Positions 1 to 10,900 of a stretch of 64,000 bases of DNA are shown piece by piece (position 1 is the stretch's first letter; each line of letters begins with the position of its first letter). Made by a program: the position numbers and the translations under genes. The stretch comes from Astropecten irregularis (lineage: Eukaryota; Echinodermata; Asteroidea; Paxillosida; Astropectinidae): positions 7,006,001 to 7,070,000 of the forward strand of contig OZ020254.1 of NCBI GenBank assembly GCA_963971285.1. The letters are read 5' to 3'. Below the pieces are notes generated by a model that was given only the letters and a program-made list of their open reading frames with translations, did not search any database and had not been told where the DNA came from.

Positions 1-666
1 ACGTAACGTCTGTCGCTAAAAACATCAGAATCCTGGGTAGTATACTCTTGAGTATTTAATGTTGTTTGCGTCAAGAGTGCCCCTGTATTGTATGCATGTT
101 ATAAATGCACATTTTGTATTGTAATTTAAACAAAAAAACAACAGTGGTAGGCTTTGTATGGTTGCAGATTTTAGACTACATGTATTACCAAAACCTGGTT
201 CATACTTCACGGTGTAAAAGCGAAATTTACGTCACAAACTGGATATTCGTGATGAATGTTCGCAAGCCTAAGTTGAGCACATTTTAAATGACATTTGTTC
301 ACTGCAAATGTCATGATGTCAAATTCGCTTTGTGTTGCAGTTTTCTTAAATGGACGGAGAAGTTACTATGACTACGGCTGGGTAATATCAACATGCATTG
401 TAGTGTAGGATGTTCCTAAAAATATATTATTTATGTTTGGATTTAGAATTTGAAGGAAAAAAATCATTTTCTCAGGCGAATAAATAAAAGATACTTTATG
501 TTTGTGGAACTAAATATATGCTTTAAAAAAAGTAAAATGTGTACATCATCAGGCACTAAAATAAACCTTGTTTTTATTGTTATATAGTATGCTTTTTAAT
601 ACAACAAATACTGGTTAACCAGTTTGTTATATATGACGTGGCTTGTAGTTGGATGACCGGTGTTTT

Positions 667-722
667 AAGTTGACAAACGAGTTGCTGAGGCTTTATCGCA
701 TGCGAAACTTGTTTGTCAACTT
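667..722. repeat. Short inverted repeat (17 bp arms)
   Basis: AAGTTGACAAACGAGTT at 667-683 pairs with AACTTGTTTGTCAACTT at 706-722 with one mismatch around a 22-nt loop. Likely a degenerate hairpin element. Confidence 0.6.
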
Positions 723-1160
723 CCTACACCCATGAAAGCTAGAAATTGACTTTCCGCCCGGAATTTTGTATTTATAGCTGCTTTTTTATTGTCCACCATT
801 CAGAGGTTTTTTGGTGATAGGCATTAGTGATTGCAGCAGAAATGTTAATTGTGTGCTGTCATCTATTCAGGTACAGGTATCTAGGAAGAAGTTTGCCTTG
901 GTGCAAGCTCTGCATTAGACTATTATAACACATTGTTTTCCTAAATGTGTTTGTCCACTCCTTATGCACTTTTACTCCTTGTGTGACATCCCATTGTACG
1001 TGTAATTCATTGTCTGCACATGATGGGGAATTGACCAATAGGAATTGGGCTCTTACTCATGAATATGCATAAAGGTGTATAGTAATCACAAATATTATAT
1101 GATGTATATTGCTCGTTACAGGTAGTGAGTGTTTGACAAGGTGTCACTTTCCGTACTAGG

Positions 1161-1406
1161 GGCCAATTTCACGGAGCTGATAAGCAGAAAAAAATTGCTA
1201 AGCACAAATTTGTCTTGCTCAATAAAACAAACCACCATTAGAAATTCCATTTGATATTCATGGTCAGCGACCATGACAACAGCCAAAGAACAGCCACAAG
1301 AAATGCACATTACATGGACATTTGGTTGTTTATCCTGTTTTCATTATAAAGACAGAAATTTCATGGATAGCTAATTTTTGTGCTAAGCAGGGTCGTGAAA
1401 TTGGCC
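1161..1406. mobile_element. MITE-like element, GGCCAATTTCACG termini
   Basis: 13 bp perfect terminal inverted repeats (GGCCAATTTCACG...CGTGAAATTGGCC) extend imperfectly inward (CTGATAAGCAG against CTGCTTAGCAC). About 246 bp, no coding capacity. The ends resemble those of the GGGCCCAATTTCATGG family elsewhere in the window. Confidence 0.65.
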
Positions 1407-1937
1407 TTAGTTGGTTTCTGTTTAAGCAGTCAGCAGACCCATGCAAGGACTTACCGTGACTTCAATGCATGTTTAATTATCTACCCTCACCCTATCCCCT
1501 GGACATTTCGGGTTAGGGGCTCTCTTGGACTGGAAGACTTCCAGCTTAAAAAATGCAACCAAAATCAATGCGATACAGCATTCATGTGGCATATTCTTTG
1601 TGAACTTGGAACCACGTTGAACCTAATTATAAAGCCCCATGCTAATTACCAGTACATACAATAGTATATTCTTTTTATACAAGTTAATTAAACCACGAAT
1701 GGGGAATTTGGGATATTTATTTTCCTCATTGTAAAAAGCTCTCTGTAAAATTTGTCATACAACCCCTTGAGTGTGAGATCAAGTGTTTTATGAGAAATTG
1801 TTCATAAATTATCACTTTTGGTGTATGTAATCATGTGTATCATAATCTATTACGTAAGAGGATTCAATGTGTAGTGTACGTTTCAGTTTCAGTATTCCAA
1901 TTTGTTATAGATCTACATTTGAGTTTGTTAGGGCCAC

Positions 1938-3392
1938 AGCTCAGGGCTCTCCCTTAACTTTTTTTTTCAGTCGCCAGCCGGACTACCCAGCCAGAGTTTT
2001 GGGTAGTCCGCCAGTTTTTTAAGTCGCCCGCATATGTTTTATGCTATTTTTTAATAAAACTTAAAATTGATAAAAATACATTGTTATTTGCAATTTCGGC
2101 AAACAAGTGTTACTGGTAACTACGTTATACTTCAGAGTTCATATCTAGTTGAATCATTCAACCAAATGTCAGTATTTGTTTAAATTGATAAAAATGTACG
2201 CTAATTGCAAATATATTACACAATCACAACTAAAGTTGGAAGTCAACACTTATATATAAACAAAAGTGCACATCAGCTTCAGTTTTGCGCTAGCAAATGT
2301 TTTCTTGCACTTAAAAAAAAATTATTTAAAAACATTAATTATATGTTTATTTTGGTTTAATTAATACAAATCAGTTTATTGGAAATATTAGAAGATTACT
2401 TGTAAAACGAGTATAACATTGCCGGATATAATACCTGCCATTTAATATTATAAGAAATCAAGAACCCGGAAGTATGCTGCGTAATGGCTGTTGATGAGTA
2501 CCGTACCGGGGCGCCACGCCAGGTGTGGCGTGCTTAAAAGTTACAACTGAATTGACCAGACCCTTCCAGAACACCCCGACTTTTAGCTGATTTCCGCTAT
2601 TTTTAAGGGTGCCACATTTTATTTTGCGCTATTTCTACCGACATGACAGACCAAGCAAATCTTAGCGCGATCTTTTTTTCCGACAATGTCATGAACACCG
2701 ACATGAAACACGATGTATGCATTGTCACGATTGTTATTTGTATCGTTGCGAGATCCCCGTACAATTACAAATATTCTGACCGTACCGTAAAGCGCATTTT
2801 CGTGATCAGCTACATCTTACTTGAATTTCAGTCGGTAATTTTGTCCAAGAAGAAACACACTTTTCACGTACATGTGCTTGATCTAAAAACAAACGCTGTG
2901 AGAAAAATTCCTAGGGCGATGAATGCATAGAGAAGATGTAAACACGATGCATCGTGCAGTCAGCATGGTCATAATATCGAATATTCTACGACTGGTATCC
3001 GACCCACACGGCCACACGTAAACGTTACGATATCAAAACAACGTGCACCAGTCTCAACCACGTGTGGGCAAAGACTACATACGTACGTACTGTGTGTGTG
3101 CACTGTACAGGCTCGGTCGGTTCCGAAGATCTGCCGTACGGGGTAGGATTTTTGGACGGTACGGAACATGTATATCGCGGCCGGGCAGCGTAAGTTTTCT
3201 TTTCGGCCCCGTATTTTTTAGTCAATGTTTAAAAAATAATCGGCCGGGCATAGGAATATTTTGTTTTCTACCCTTTATTTCAACAAAATTTGAGTCGCCC
3301 GCCGGACTACCGAGAGAAGGGTTTTGACTCGCCCGCCGCTTTTTTGAGTCGCATTTGGCACCCGGGCGACCGCTAAGGTCGAGCCCTGAGCT
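1938..3392. mobile_element. 1.45 kb element with inverted ends (AGCTCAGGGCTC)
   Basis: AGCTCAGGGCTC at 1938-1949 is the exact inverse of GAGCCCTGAGCT at 3381-3392. Inside each end lies a GC-rich subterminal block built on GTCGCC, GCCGGACTAC and AAGTCGCCCGC, repeated in inverted orientation. The middle is AT-rich in the left half and CG-containing in the right half. No transposase is recognisable; the longest open frame (2643-2930) has no familiar motif. Probably a non-autonomous DNA transposon of unassigned superfamily. Confidence 0.6.
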
Positions 3393-3475
3393 AGATTTTG
3401 TCTTTCCTCCGTATTTCAATTCACTTTTGCCAGTGATTTGTTGTTCCCGAGCTGCTGTGTCTAGGCTCACAACTT

Positions 3476-3781
3476 GGGCCCAATTCCACGGAATCTGTTA
3501 CCATCAGACATAAATCTTACTACAATAACTAACTATAATAACATACTTTTTTTGCTAACGGTTAGCGTACACTGTATTTCATCGGAGAGTTGTCTTTCTC
3601 CCTACGCTAAGCAAGAACATTATTCAGAATGCATATGGCACCGCATTAGTAAAAAAAAATAGAGGTTAGCCTAGAATTTCTAACCGAAAATCTTGCTTAC
3701 GGATTCCATGAAATAGATTTCATGCATAGCAGTGCCCGTAAGCACACAAATAGGCCGTAGTGTACTGTGTGACATTGGGCC
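3476..3781. mobile_element. GGGCCCAATTTCATGG-family MITE, copy 1 (diverged)
   Basis: Shares with copies at 10287 and 44679 the ends GGGCCCAATT(T/C)CA(T/C)GGAATC / ATTGGGCC. It also shares the subterminal blocks CTTGCTTACGGATTCCATGA, AATAGATTTCA and GCAGTGCCCGTAAGCAC. The right end is eroded. Confidence 0.65.
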
Positions 3782-6700
3782 TTGATATGTCAGATCATTG
3801 GCAGTTAATGAGTTCACATTGTGTCAGATTGGCAGCCAGATCAAATGTATTTGATATTAAGGAGTACCTGTCATTCAACTGGCCGACAACTAAGTCCGTT
3901 TGCCACTTGCACCATTAATCCTGAAGCCTAGGGTTCAAGTCCTGGTTTAGGCCATTTATCAAAATCAGTCTTTGAAATGACTCGAAATGCATAACTTCCA
4001 AGCCCAACCACCCTTCCAACTCCCCTTATGATGACAAGGGCAATAAATATTTGGAAATATTATTAATACATATTTTCTGGCAGTGAAATGGAAAAAATAA
4101 TATGCACTTTAGTGGTAAATAGAATAAATTTTGTAATGGAGCGCCATTGATATTGAAAGAATCTAGTTTAAGATCTTGATAGTTAAAAAGCAAGGCATGC
4201 TTTAACCACTGTTTCACTCCTACCAGCAGTGTACTAAGGAAAGTTAATATTTAAAAGGGGAGTTATCTTTGCGTGTGTATTTTTGATGGGTGATGGGGCC
4301 GATTATTACACCGAATGCCCTTCAGAAATGGCTTTTCAATATGCAGTGTAAATAAATTCAACCTGAATATAGAAAATAAGAAATATGCAAATTATTTCCC
4401 GCCTTTATTTCACCTACCAACCCCCCCAACCCCCCCCACCCATTTCATTCCTGATATCCATCACGTGCAATTTCAGTGTATAAAAAGAGATTAAAATGAA
4501 AGAGTAGCTACATTCAAGTGGGAGCACTGTTTCAGTTTTGTATTGTTCTTTTAAAAAGCATCTAACCTAACCGTCCTTGGCAATTTGGCTTGGGACCTTA
4601 AAAAGTCCAACACTGGAGCTGTAATGCCAATAATCCACACATTGATTGCATCATTGGAACCTCGTGCTACATCTCGGAACTATTTGTTCAAGAATTTCAT
4701 CCCCATTTGCCTTATTTTCTATCAGTTAACAAGACTTTGAAGAATTGAAACAAATCCTACAAAACATACTGCATACAGTTTTGATTTATTATGGTTTGTT
4801 ATGTTCAGAAATTATATTACAAGATTTAAGATATAATATTTGGACATATTCTCTTAAAGAGAAGCAATTGAAAGGTGACAGTCTTGTTTTCAATCAATCA
4901 CATCAAGCTGCGACGTACAAAAAATATTACACATGGATAAGAAGGCTTTATAGTGCTGACCTAATGGCATGACTGTGTGCAAACTAATTGTGCAATGCTT
5001 TTTTCATGTTAACAGGGGGCCTCCTGTATGTCGGATTTCAATCTTAAAGCCTCTTACACTAATTTGCCAGATAAGTTGCGTGCTGATTTTACAACTGATT
5101 TACATGCAAAGCCAATATTTGAATTTCAAATGGCAATGTTTCAATATCATATCATACAAATTTACATCGGTGAACGGTGTCATTACATTACATTGATCAC
5201 CCTCAGGACAAAAGATGTATACCACATTGTTCATAAACCAGAGGTCATCACATTAGGTACTGCACTGATACTGCATTAGTCTTATTTCTGAATGCAACAT
5301 ATTCAATGGCAATCTACTGCACTTTGTGTTAATTTTTCTTCACAAAATGACTTGTTGCATTGTAGTTGAAAACTTATGTTAAATCATTACATCCTTTCAA
5401 ATGACTTTGGGAGGGACATTGATCTCAGAATTATTGAGCTTATTAAGGGGAAATACACGATGTTTCTCAACGTCTAAGAGACTATAATGGAACGTGAATC
5501 TCTGGCAGACACTTATTTCTTCAATCATTGTGCAAAGAAATATATCTCACATCACAAGAAGTGAAGCCAATCTGCTGTTAGACTTAATAGTATACTGTCA
5601 CTATGGGCCCTTTACAAAACCAGGCTATCTTGGGACTTATTTCGCTACCACTATTTGAGACCAGCAAAACAAAAATAAGGGATTAGGCCACATGATGCAG
5701 CCGAAGAAAGGTTCCAGCTTAATCATGTATCACAAGCCTTTTACATCACTTTATAGGGCAAAAAATTGTACAGGCCCTATGAAGTTCAAAAGAATCTTAA
5801 TGAAAAGTCTGATGAGGGCAAAGAGTGAATCTTGACACACATTATCTTAGAATCTAAACCATTACATGCAAAGCATATAATTCTATATACAATTTCAAAT
5901 GTGCATGTCATCAATAAATAACATTAAATGGATTGGAATTTGAAAATTCATAAGACAAAAAATAAAGGAGGGGGGATGAATGTGCAAGGTTACAATACAA
6001 AAACCAAATGTGTCCCATGTGTAGAACGGCTCTCTTCTTCAAACATGAACAATTGTTTCACTGAAAGATTGTGACAAACAGTTTCTCAATGGAACTTTCA
6101 ATTTATAAATGGCGCTCAGATATTTCCAATCAAGTGATTTCTCAACTTGTCTGTATTAGTTATGCTAATTCCAAATAGAATGGTCATAATTATTGGATCA
6201 TGCTGAAATGATTGGAAAGGGAATTTTAGTTTCTGTACACCACAGTTGTAAACACAAAATCTGTGTGATTTCCAAGAACTATCAAACCTGGGTGCCTGCA
6301 CCATATCCAAGTGCACTTCCTGATCCAACCCAGAGCCGCTGAGCACTTGACATTCCAATCTCAAAATAACATCAATCAAACATGATAAAATCCACAAATC
6401 TTTACACAGGCTTATATATAAGGAGCATAAAGCAAAGCATATTTACACTGATTTTTGGTTGGTTTGCCAGTTACAACTAAAAAAAACCAGAAAAGTGACA
6501 ATCAAGTCAAATTACCTACAGTTTAGGAAACAAATTGGACATCAGTACGATAACAATAATATGTTTATCCAACTAATTGTGGGCAATAATAAAATGGGTT
6601 TATAGTCCAATACAATATCAGGCAATATGGGCGAACTGCCAATTTAAGGACCCAACAATGCACAAGTATAAAGTTTACTGGACAGTCGCTTATAACATCT

Positions 6701-7041
6701 GTTGTTCTGACAATATACTGACCCAATAGTCCTTTCATTGACATCCCCCACACACCATCTTAATTTTCCTTTCTCATCCAGTAATTTGTGAATCATTCAG
6801 GAAATCCTTACAAGAATACAAACACAGGCATCTAACATAAATCACAGACGAAAGTAAAGGTCTGCTAGCTACAGTGGTTTGAAAATGACTACTTATTACA
6901 ACTAAAATGAAGCATTTCTAATGTTATCTTTTAAAAACAAAACAAAAGGAAATGGATCTTATCCAGCATAAACCGAACCATGACAGAAATGAATGGCAAG
7001 TCTCCAGGTGTACTTAGCTAGTACAGCTATGCAAAAGTTAC

Positions 7042-7203
7042 AATAGCGCGCCGCACTTGCGCTAAAAATAGCACCGGATCTCAGACAAACATTGCAACCA
7101 TGCAAATGGGAGTGCGTGTGCCTGTGCATGTACACTACGTGTGTGAGACAATGTTTGTCTGACATCCGGGGATTTTGTGACGTCATTAGTGCGGAGCGCT
7201 ATT
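7042..7203. mobile_element. Hairpin MITE AATAGCGC family, copy 1
   Basis: 162 bp. Ends AATAGCGCGCCGCAC and GTGCGGAGCGCTATT are inverse of each other. A second inner inverted pair is CCGGATCTCAGACAAAC / GTTTGTCTGACATCCGG. A second copy lies at 60334-60505. Confidence 0.75.
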
Positions 7204-7427
7204 AGTGGACTTACATGTGTGTAAATCGATGACCAAGTACCACACTAACTGCTTCAAAGCGTCTTTTCCATATCATTTAAAACAGTAATATTCAATTGCT
7301 AGTAAAACATTAGTCAAATTCTACCAACAAATTGGCTAATTCTATAACAAAAATCACCTGAAGAGAATACATGTGATAATAATCAAACCACCAGCCTTTA
7401 GATATAAAAGAGTGTTCTGTATGTGTA

Positions 7428-7609
7428 CAGTGGAACAGCACTATACATGTAAGTATAACAATCACTGTTATACTTAACATTTGGCTATACTGAACATCAT
7501 TTTTGGCTCCCAATTTTTGTGCACAATACATAGCGGATGGGGTAAATAAGGAACGATCACTATAACGGACAATATCTGTATGCATGTTCGTTATAGCGGC
7601 GTTCCACTG
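7428..7609. mobile_element. pogo-like MITE, CAGTGGAACG family, copy 1
   Basis: 182 bp, ends CAGTGGAAC...GTTCCACTG, with TA on the left flank (the right flank has mutated to CA). It shares GGCTATACTGAACATCAT, TTGGCTCCCAATT, GTGCACAA and ACGGACAATATCTGT with the copy at 48847. It lies in the presumed MARCH5 3' UTR. Confidence 0.75.
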
Positions 7610-7809
7610 CACTGGTATTTATATTCTTTGTAGAAAAGGGGGAGGGGTTGGTGTTTGAGAATCCCAAATGACCACTCAATGCCGGCACACAGATGGAAGT
7701 AAATCAAACACAAGCTGTGGAAATGGACTGTGATGGTTTTGTCTGTCAGTTTCTCTTGGGGAAGGAGAGAAGAGTGGGGGTGGGGTTGGGGTGGGGTAGG
7801 GTGAGCTCA

Positions 7810-7935
7810 CTAGGAGGGTTCCTGGCTATTTTCCTCTGGGTAATCCTGGATGGTGCGGTGAGCTTGTCGCAGATACTGGTGTTGCTTGTAGAAAACCTTG
7901 AGTGCTCCTTTGATTGTGACAAATGCTATGCCACC
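7810..7935 (-). CDS. MARCHF5: MARCH5 terminal coding exon 4
   Basis: Encodes residues 258-298 and a TAG stop at 7812-7810. It begins GGIAFVTIKGALKVFYKQ, matching the last hydrophobic segment and tail of vertebrate MARCH5, and ends with an acidic/polar tail (EENSQEPS). The acceptor is a long T tract ending CTCTTAG. Confidence 0.95.
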   Translation of the reverse strand, partial: GGIAFVTIKGALKVFYKQHQYLRQAHRTIQDYPEENSQEPS

Positions 7936-10900
7936 CTAAGAGAAAAAAAAACAAAAACAAAAACATCAATATTTAAATGTAAACGTGTTTGAAAATAACT
8001 TAGATTTAAGGCTATGCATGGCAGAAGTACAAAAGTAATTTAGGATTTGCGGTAACACCATGTGACGTAAACTCTTTTGTGAGTATGGGGTGGCTCTAAA
8101 AAGAGCCGGTTAACTCGACATTCCGGTCAGTATACTCTGGCCATCTTCAGGAGAAAGTTAACCGAGTTAACCGTTTTCAGAGCCACCCCTAACTCACAAA
8201 AAGAGTTTATGTCACATAGTGTTACTGCGAATCATATTACATGTGTTTGAAAATGTTAATATAAATGCAATATTTAGTTTCATGTACACAACCGACCCAA
8301 TGATGACTCATAAACACGAGCTGACTATACATAGACATGGAGATGTACTTACAAGCACACCTAGAAATGGTTTATAAACACTTCACTGAACACACAATCA
8401 AGTTACTGGTAGTTGGAGGTGTTGTATTCAGTACAGTCCATGCTATAAAATGGAATCTTTGTTCATGCGACGATGGTACCAGTATACTTTGTTCCTTGGA
8501 TTTGATCCTTCTATTTTTACTGGTACATTTTAAGACTTATTTACTAGTCAAATCTCGAGTCAATAAGGTTGTGTCCTACATTCATGGACTTCAAAATACT
8601 ATACATGTACACCACAATCTCGAGCTGGCAGTATATTACCTAGTGCATAATCCATTCTGTTAAATTCTTCGACAGATTATAATTCAGAGTCATTGAAAAG
8701 TGAACAAAGAAAAATTGACTGGAGTGGGATTCGAACCAGCGACCCCCAGACCACTGTACAGGTGCTCTACCAACTGAGCTATCCAGCCCTATATACATGT
8801 AGGCAGTGTCCCTAATAGTCAATAATCATAATTCGTTTGGAAGTCGGAAGCCATGAAACCACCCACATACGATTATACACATACCAGAAGGATCACTTAG
8901 ATACGCACATTTTATTACACGATGAGGCACTCTTTGTTCTTTCTTGAGAGCCATTCTCAAGAGCCATTCTCTGTTCCTAGATTTCCTTTCCATTTTCTGA
9001 ATTAGTTCTGAAAATAGTCATTCTATAATCAAGCAGAAAGCTTACCAGCATCGTCCTTTGTAAGTTGGAGTGAAGCCATCCAAACATGAGCTTGCCACAC
9101 ATGGTGGCGATGGTGGGGAAGATCAAGGCCCCGCACAGGACCCTGGTGGCCGAGATGGGGTCAGCCATGGGCATGAGTTCAGCGGGCACCCTAGGTAGCA
9201 TCATCCCACCAAGCTCAGGGAAGAAGTAACTCCAGAAGGGCAGCTTCGGGGAGTGCTTGCGCCAGAGTCGCAGGAGGTAGTCCTCCCAGCGAATCATCTT
9301 GGACAGGATGAGCATGACAGGGATGGTGGGGAGACCGATCAGGAGGAACAGGGGATCGGCCCGTTCCATCACGTCCAGACCCTCCTTGTGGCCCAGGACC
9401 TGCATGACGGTCACCGCCCCGTACGTGACGGCCGACCAGTAGACAGACCCCACGACAATCCCTCCAGCAGCAAAAGGGCACACCTTGTATATAAGTCTGT
9501 CCAGCACATCCAAGATGTACACCACGGAACCTGAAAAACAAATAGGAATGCTCTTATGGACCTTAGCCACAGCGCATCCATACTACATTCAAAGCAGTGC
9601 AATCAAACTGAAGCTTGGATACAAAGTGGTCTGATACCCGTTTTCTTTCTAGAATTGGTGTTAAATCTTTTCCAACGGGTATACAGGGAAGGTGACAAGA
9701 TGGATGCACCGTGAATAAGGCGTGTTAACTTCTGGCTTCCTGTCACCATGCCTCAAACTGTACAATTTTTTTTTTTTTAATCTACCTTTTTTAAATTTTC
9801 TACCATCATTATGTTCATCAAAAGAGATGAAATTAATTGTTATTGCGATTGAACCAAAAGAAATACAGCAAAACCCCAATCATATTCGAAGATTTCAAAG
9901 CTTACAGATGCATATCTGTAGATGCACTGGTAAAAGGATGTCTTCACTAGCCGAAAAATAACACACATGATATCTTAAAGGAGCTTGCTGTACCAACCTA
10001 AATCTGGGTATATGATGATGTACTCTGTGTTGCACTGAGGGCAAGACACCTTGATGGTGCTGTTCCCTCGTTGCTTCTCATCAATCCACCTTTGAAGGCA
10101 CATCTGGTGGACCCACTTGGTGGTTCCTCGGCAGCGACAAGGCTGGGTCCAGCGAGCCATGCGATCATCATCCTCCGTGGCAAAACACACCCAGCAGGTC
10201 TTCCTGCAATGCAGAAAGGGGGAATTTTGGGTAGGGTAGAGTGGACAGGGTAGGGTTAATAGATCAGAAGACAGGGCTTGTAACATGGGCCCAATTTCAT
10301 GGAATCCGTTACCGTTAGCAAAAATTCTTCGCTTAATACGGTAGCAGACTAATTTTTGGTTACGGTTAGAGTATTTCACGGAAGAGTTTCCTTTTTGGTA
10401 ACTGTAAGCAAGGAATTTGTGCAGAATGCATACGAAGCGCGTTAGCAGAAAATAATCACGGTTACCCCAGAAATTTTTTCGCTAAACGAAAGGTCTTGCT
10501 TACGGATTCCATGAAATAGATTTCACACATAGCAGTGCACGTAAGCACAAAAATAGGCCGTAACGGATTCCATGAAATTGGGCCATGGTCATCAACACCA
10601 AATTGCTGTTGTGTAAGCATGACCGATGATGACCCCTATGTGCAGCATCAACCAACTTGATCTATATTATGATCCAATTCTATGATTCCCATGATTCTTA
10701 TTCAAGCTGTACTGTATGAATTTCATTTCATTTCTAATTATAAGAAAGTTCTATGAATGTATATTCAGTATACAAAGGAAATGTAAAAAAATTTAGTGAT
10801 TATTTTGTAGAAACCTCATAATTTGAAATGTTGGGTCTGAATATTTTCTTCCAACAGCATGCAGTGCTCAAACATTGAATGACACAGAGACAGCAACATA

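Larger units (their letters stand above)
4000..7809 (-). other. MARCHF5: Probable MARCH5 3' UTR and flank, end unresolved
   Basis: Downstream of the MARCH5 stop (minus strand) the sequence has no coding signal. On the + strand it is A-rich for much of 5.7-7.0 kb, i.e. U-rich on the MARCH5 sense strand, as a UTR might be. Sense AATAAA hexamers (TTTATT on +) are seen at 4785-4790 and 4404-4409, but neither can be assigned as the true end. Two inverted-repeat elements (7042-7203 and 7428-7609) lie within it. Confidence 0.3.

Noticed and set aside
2643-2930. 95-codon open frame inside the 1.45 kb element as a transposase remnant
   Set aside because: No catalytic motif or familiar transposase segment is visible; kept only as part of the element.
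3900-3960. GGGTTCAAGTCC as a box B of another tRNA/SINE
   Set aside because: No box A-like sequence at the right spacing upstream.
8717-8788. A functional tRNA gene on the minus strand
   Set aside because: Boxes A and B and an acceptor stem are present, but T33 is missing, the T-stem has mismatches, and three similar copies with shared flanks show a SINE.
9253-9534. Long frames overlapping MARCH5 exon 3 on the opposite strand and alternate frame
   Set aside because: Shadow frames of a GC-rich conserved exon.
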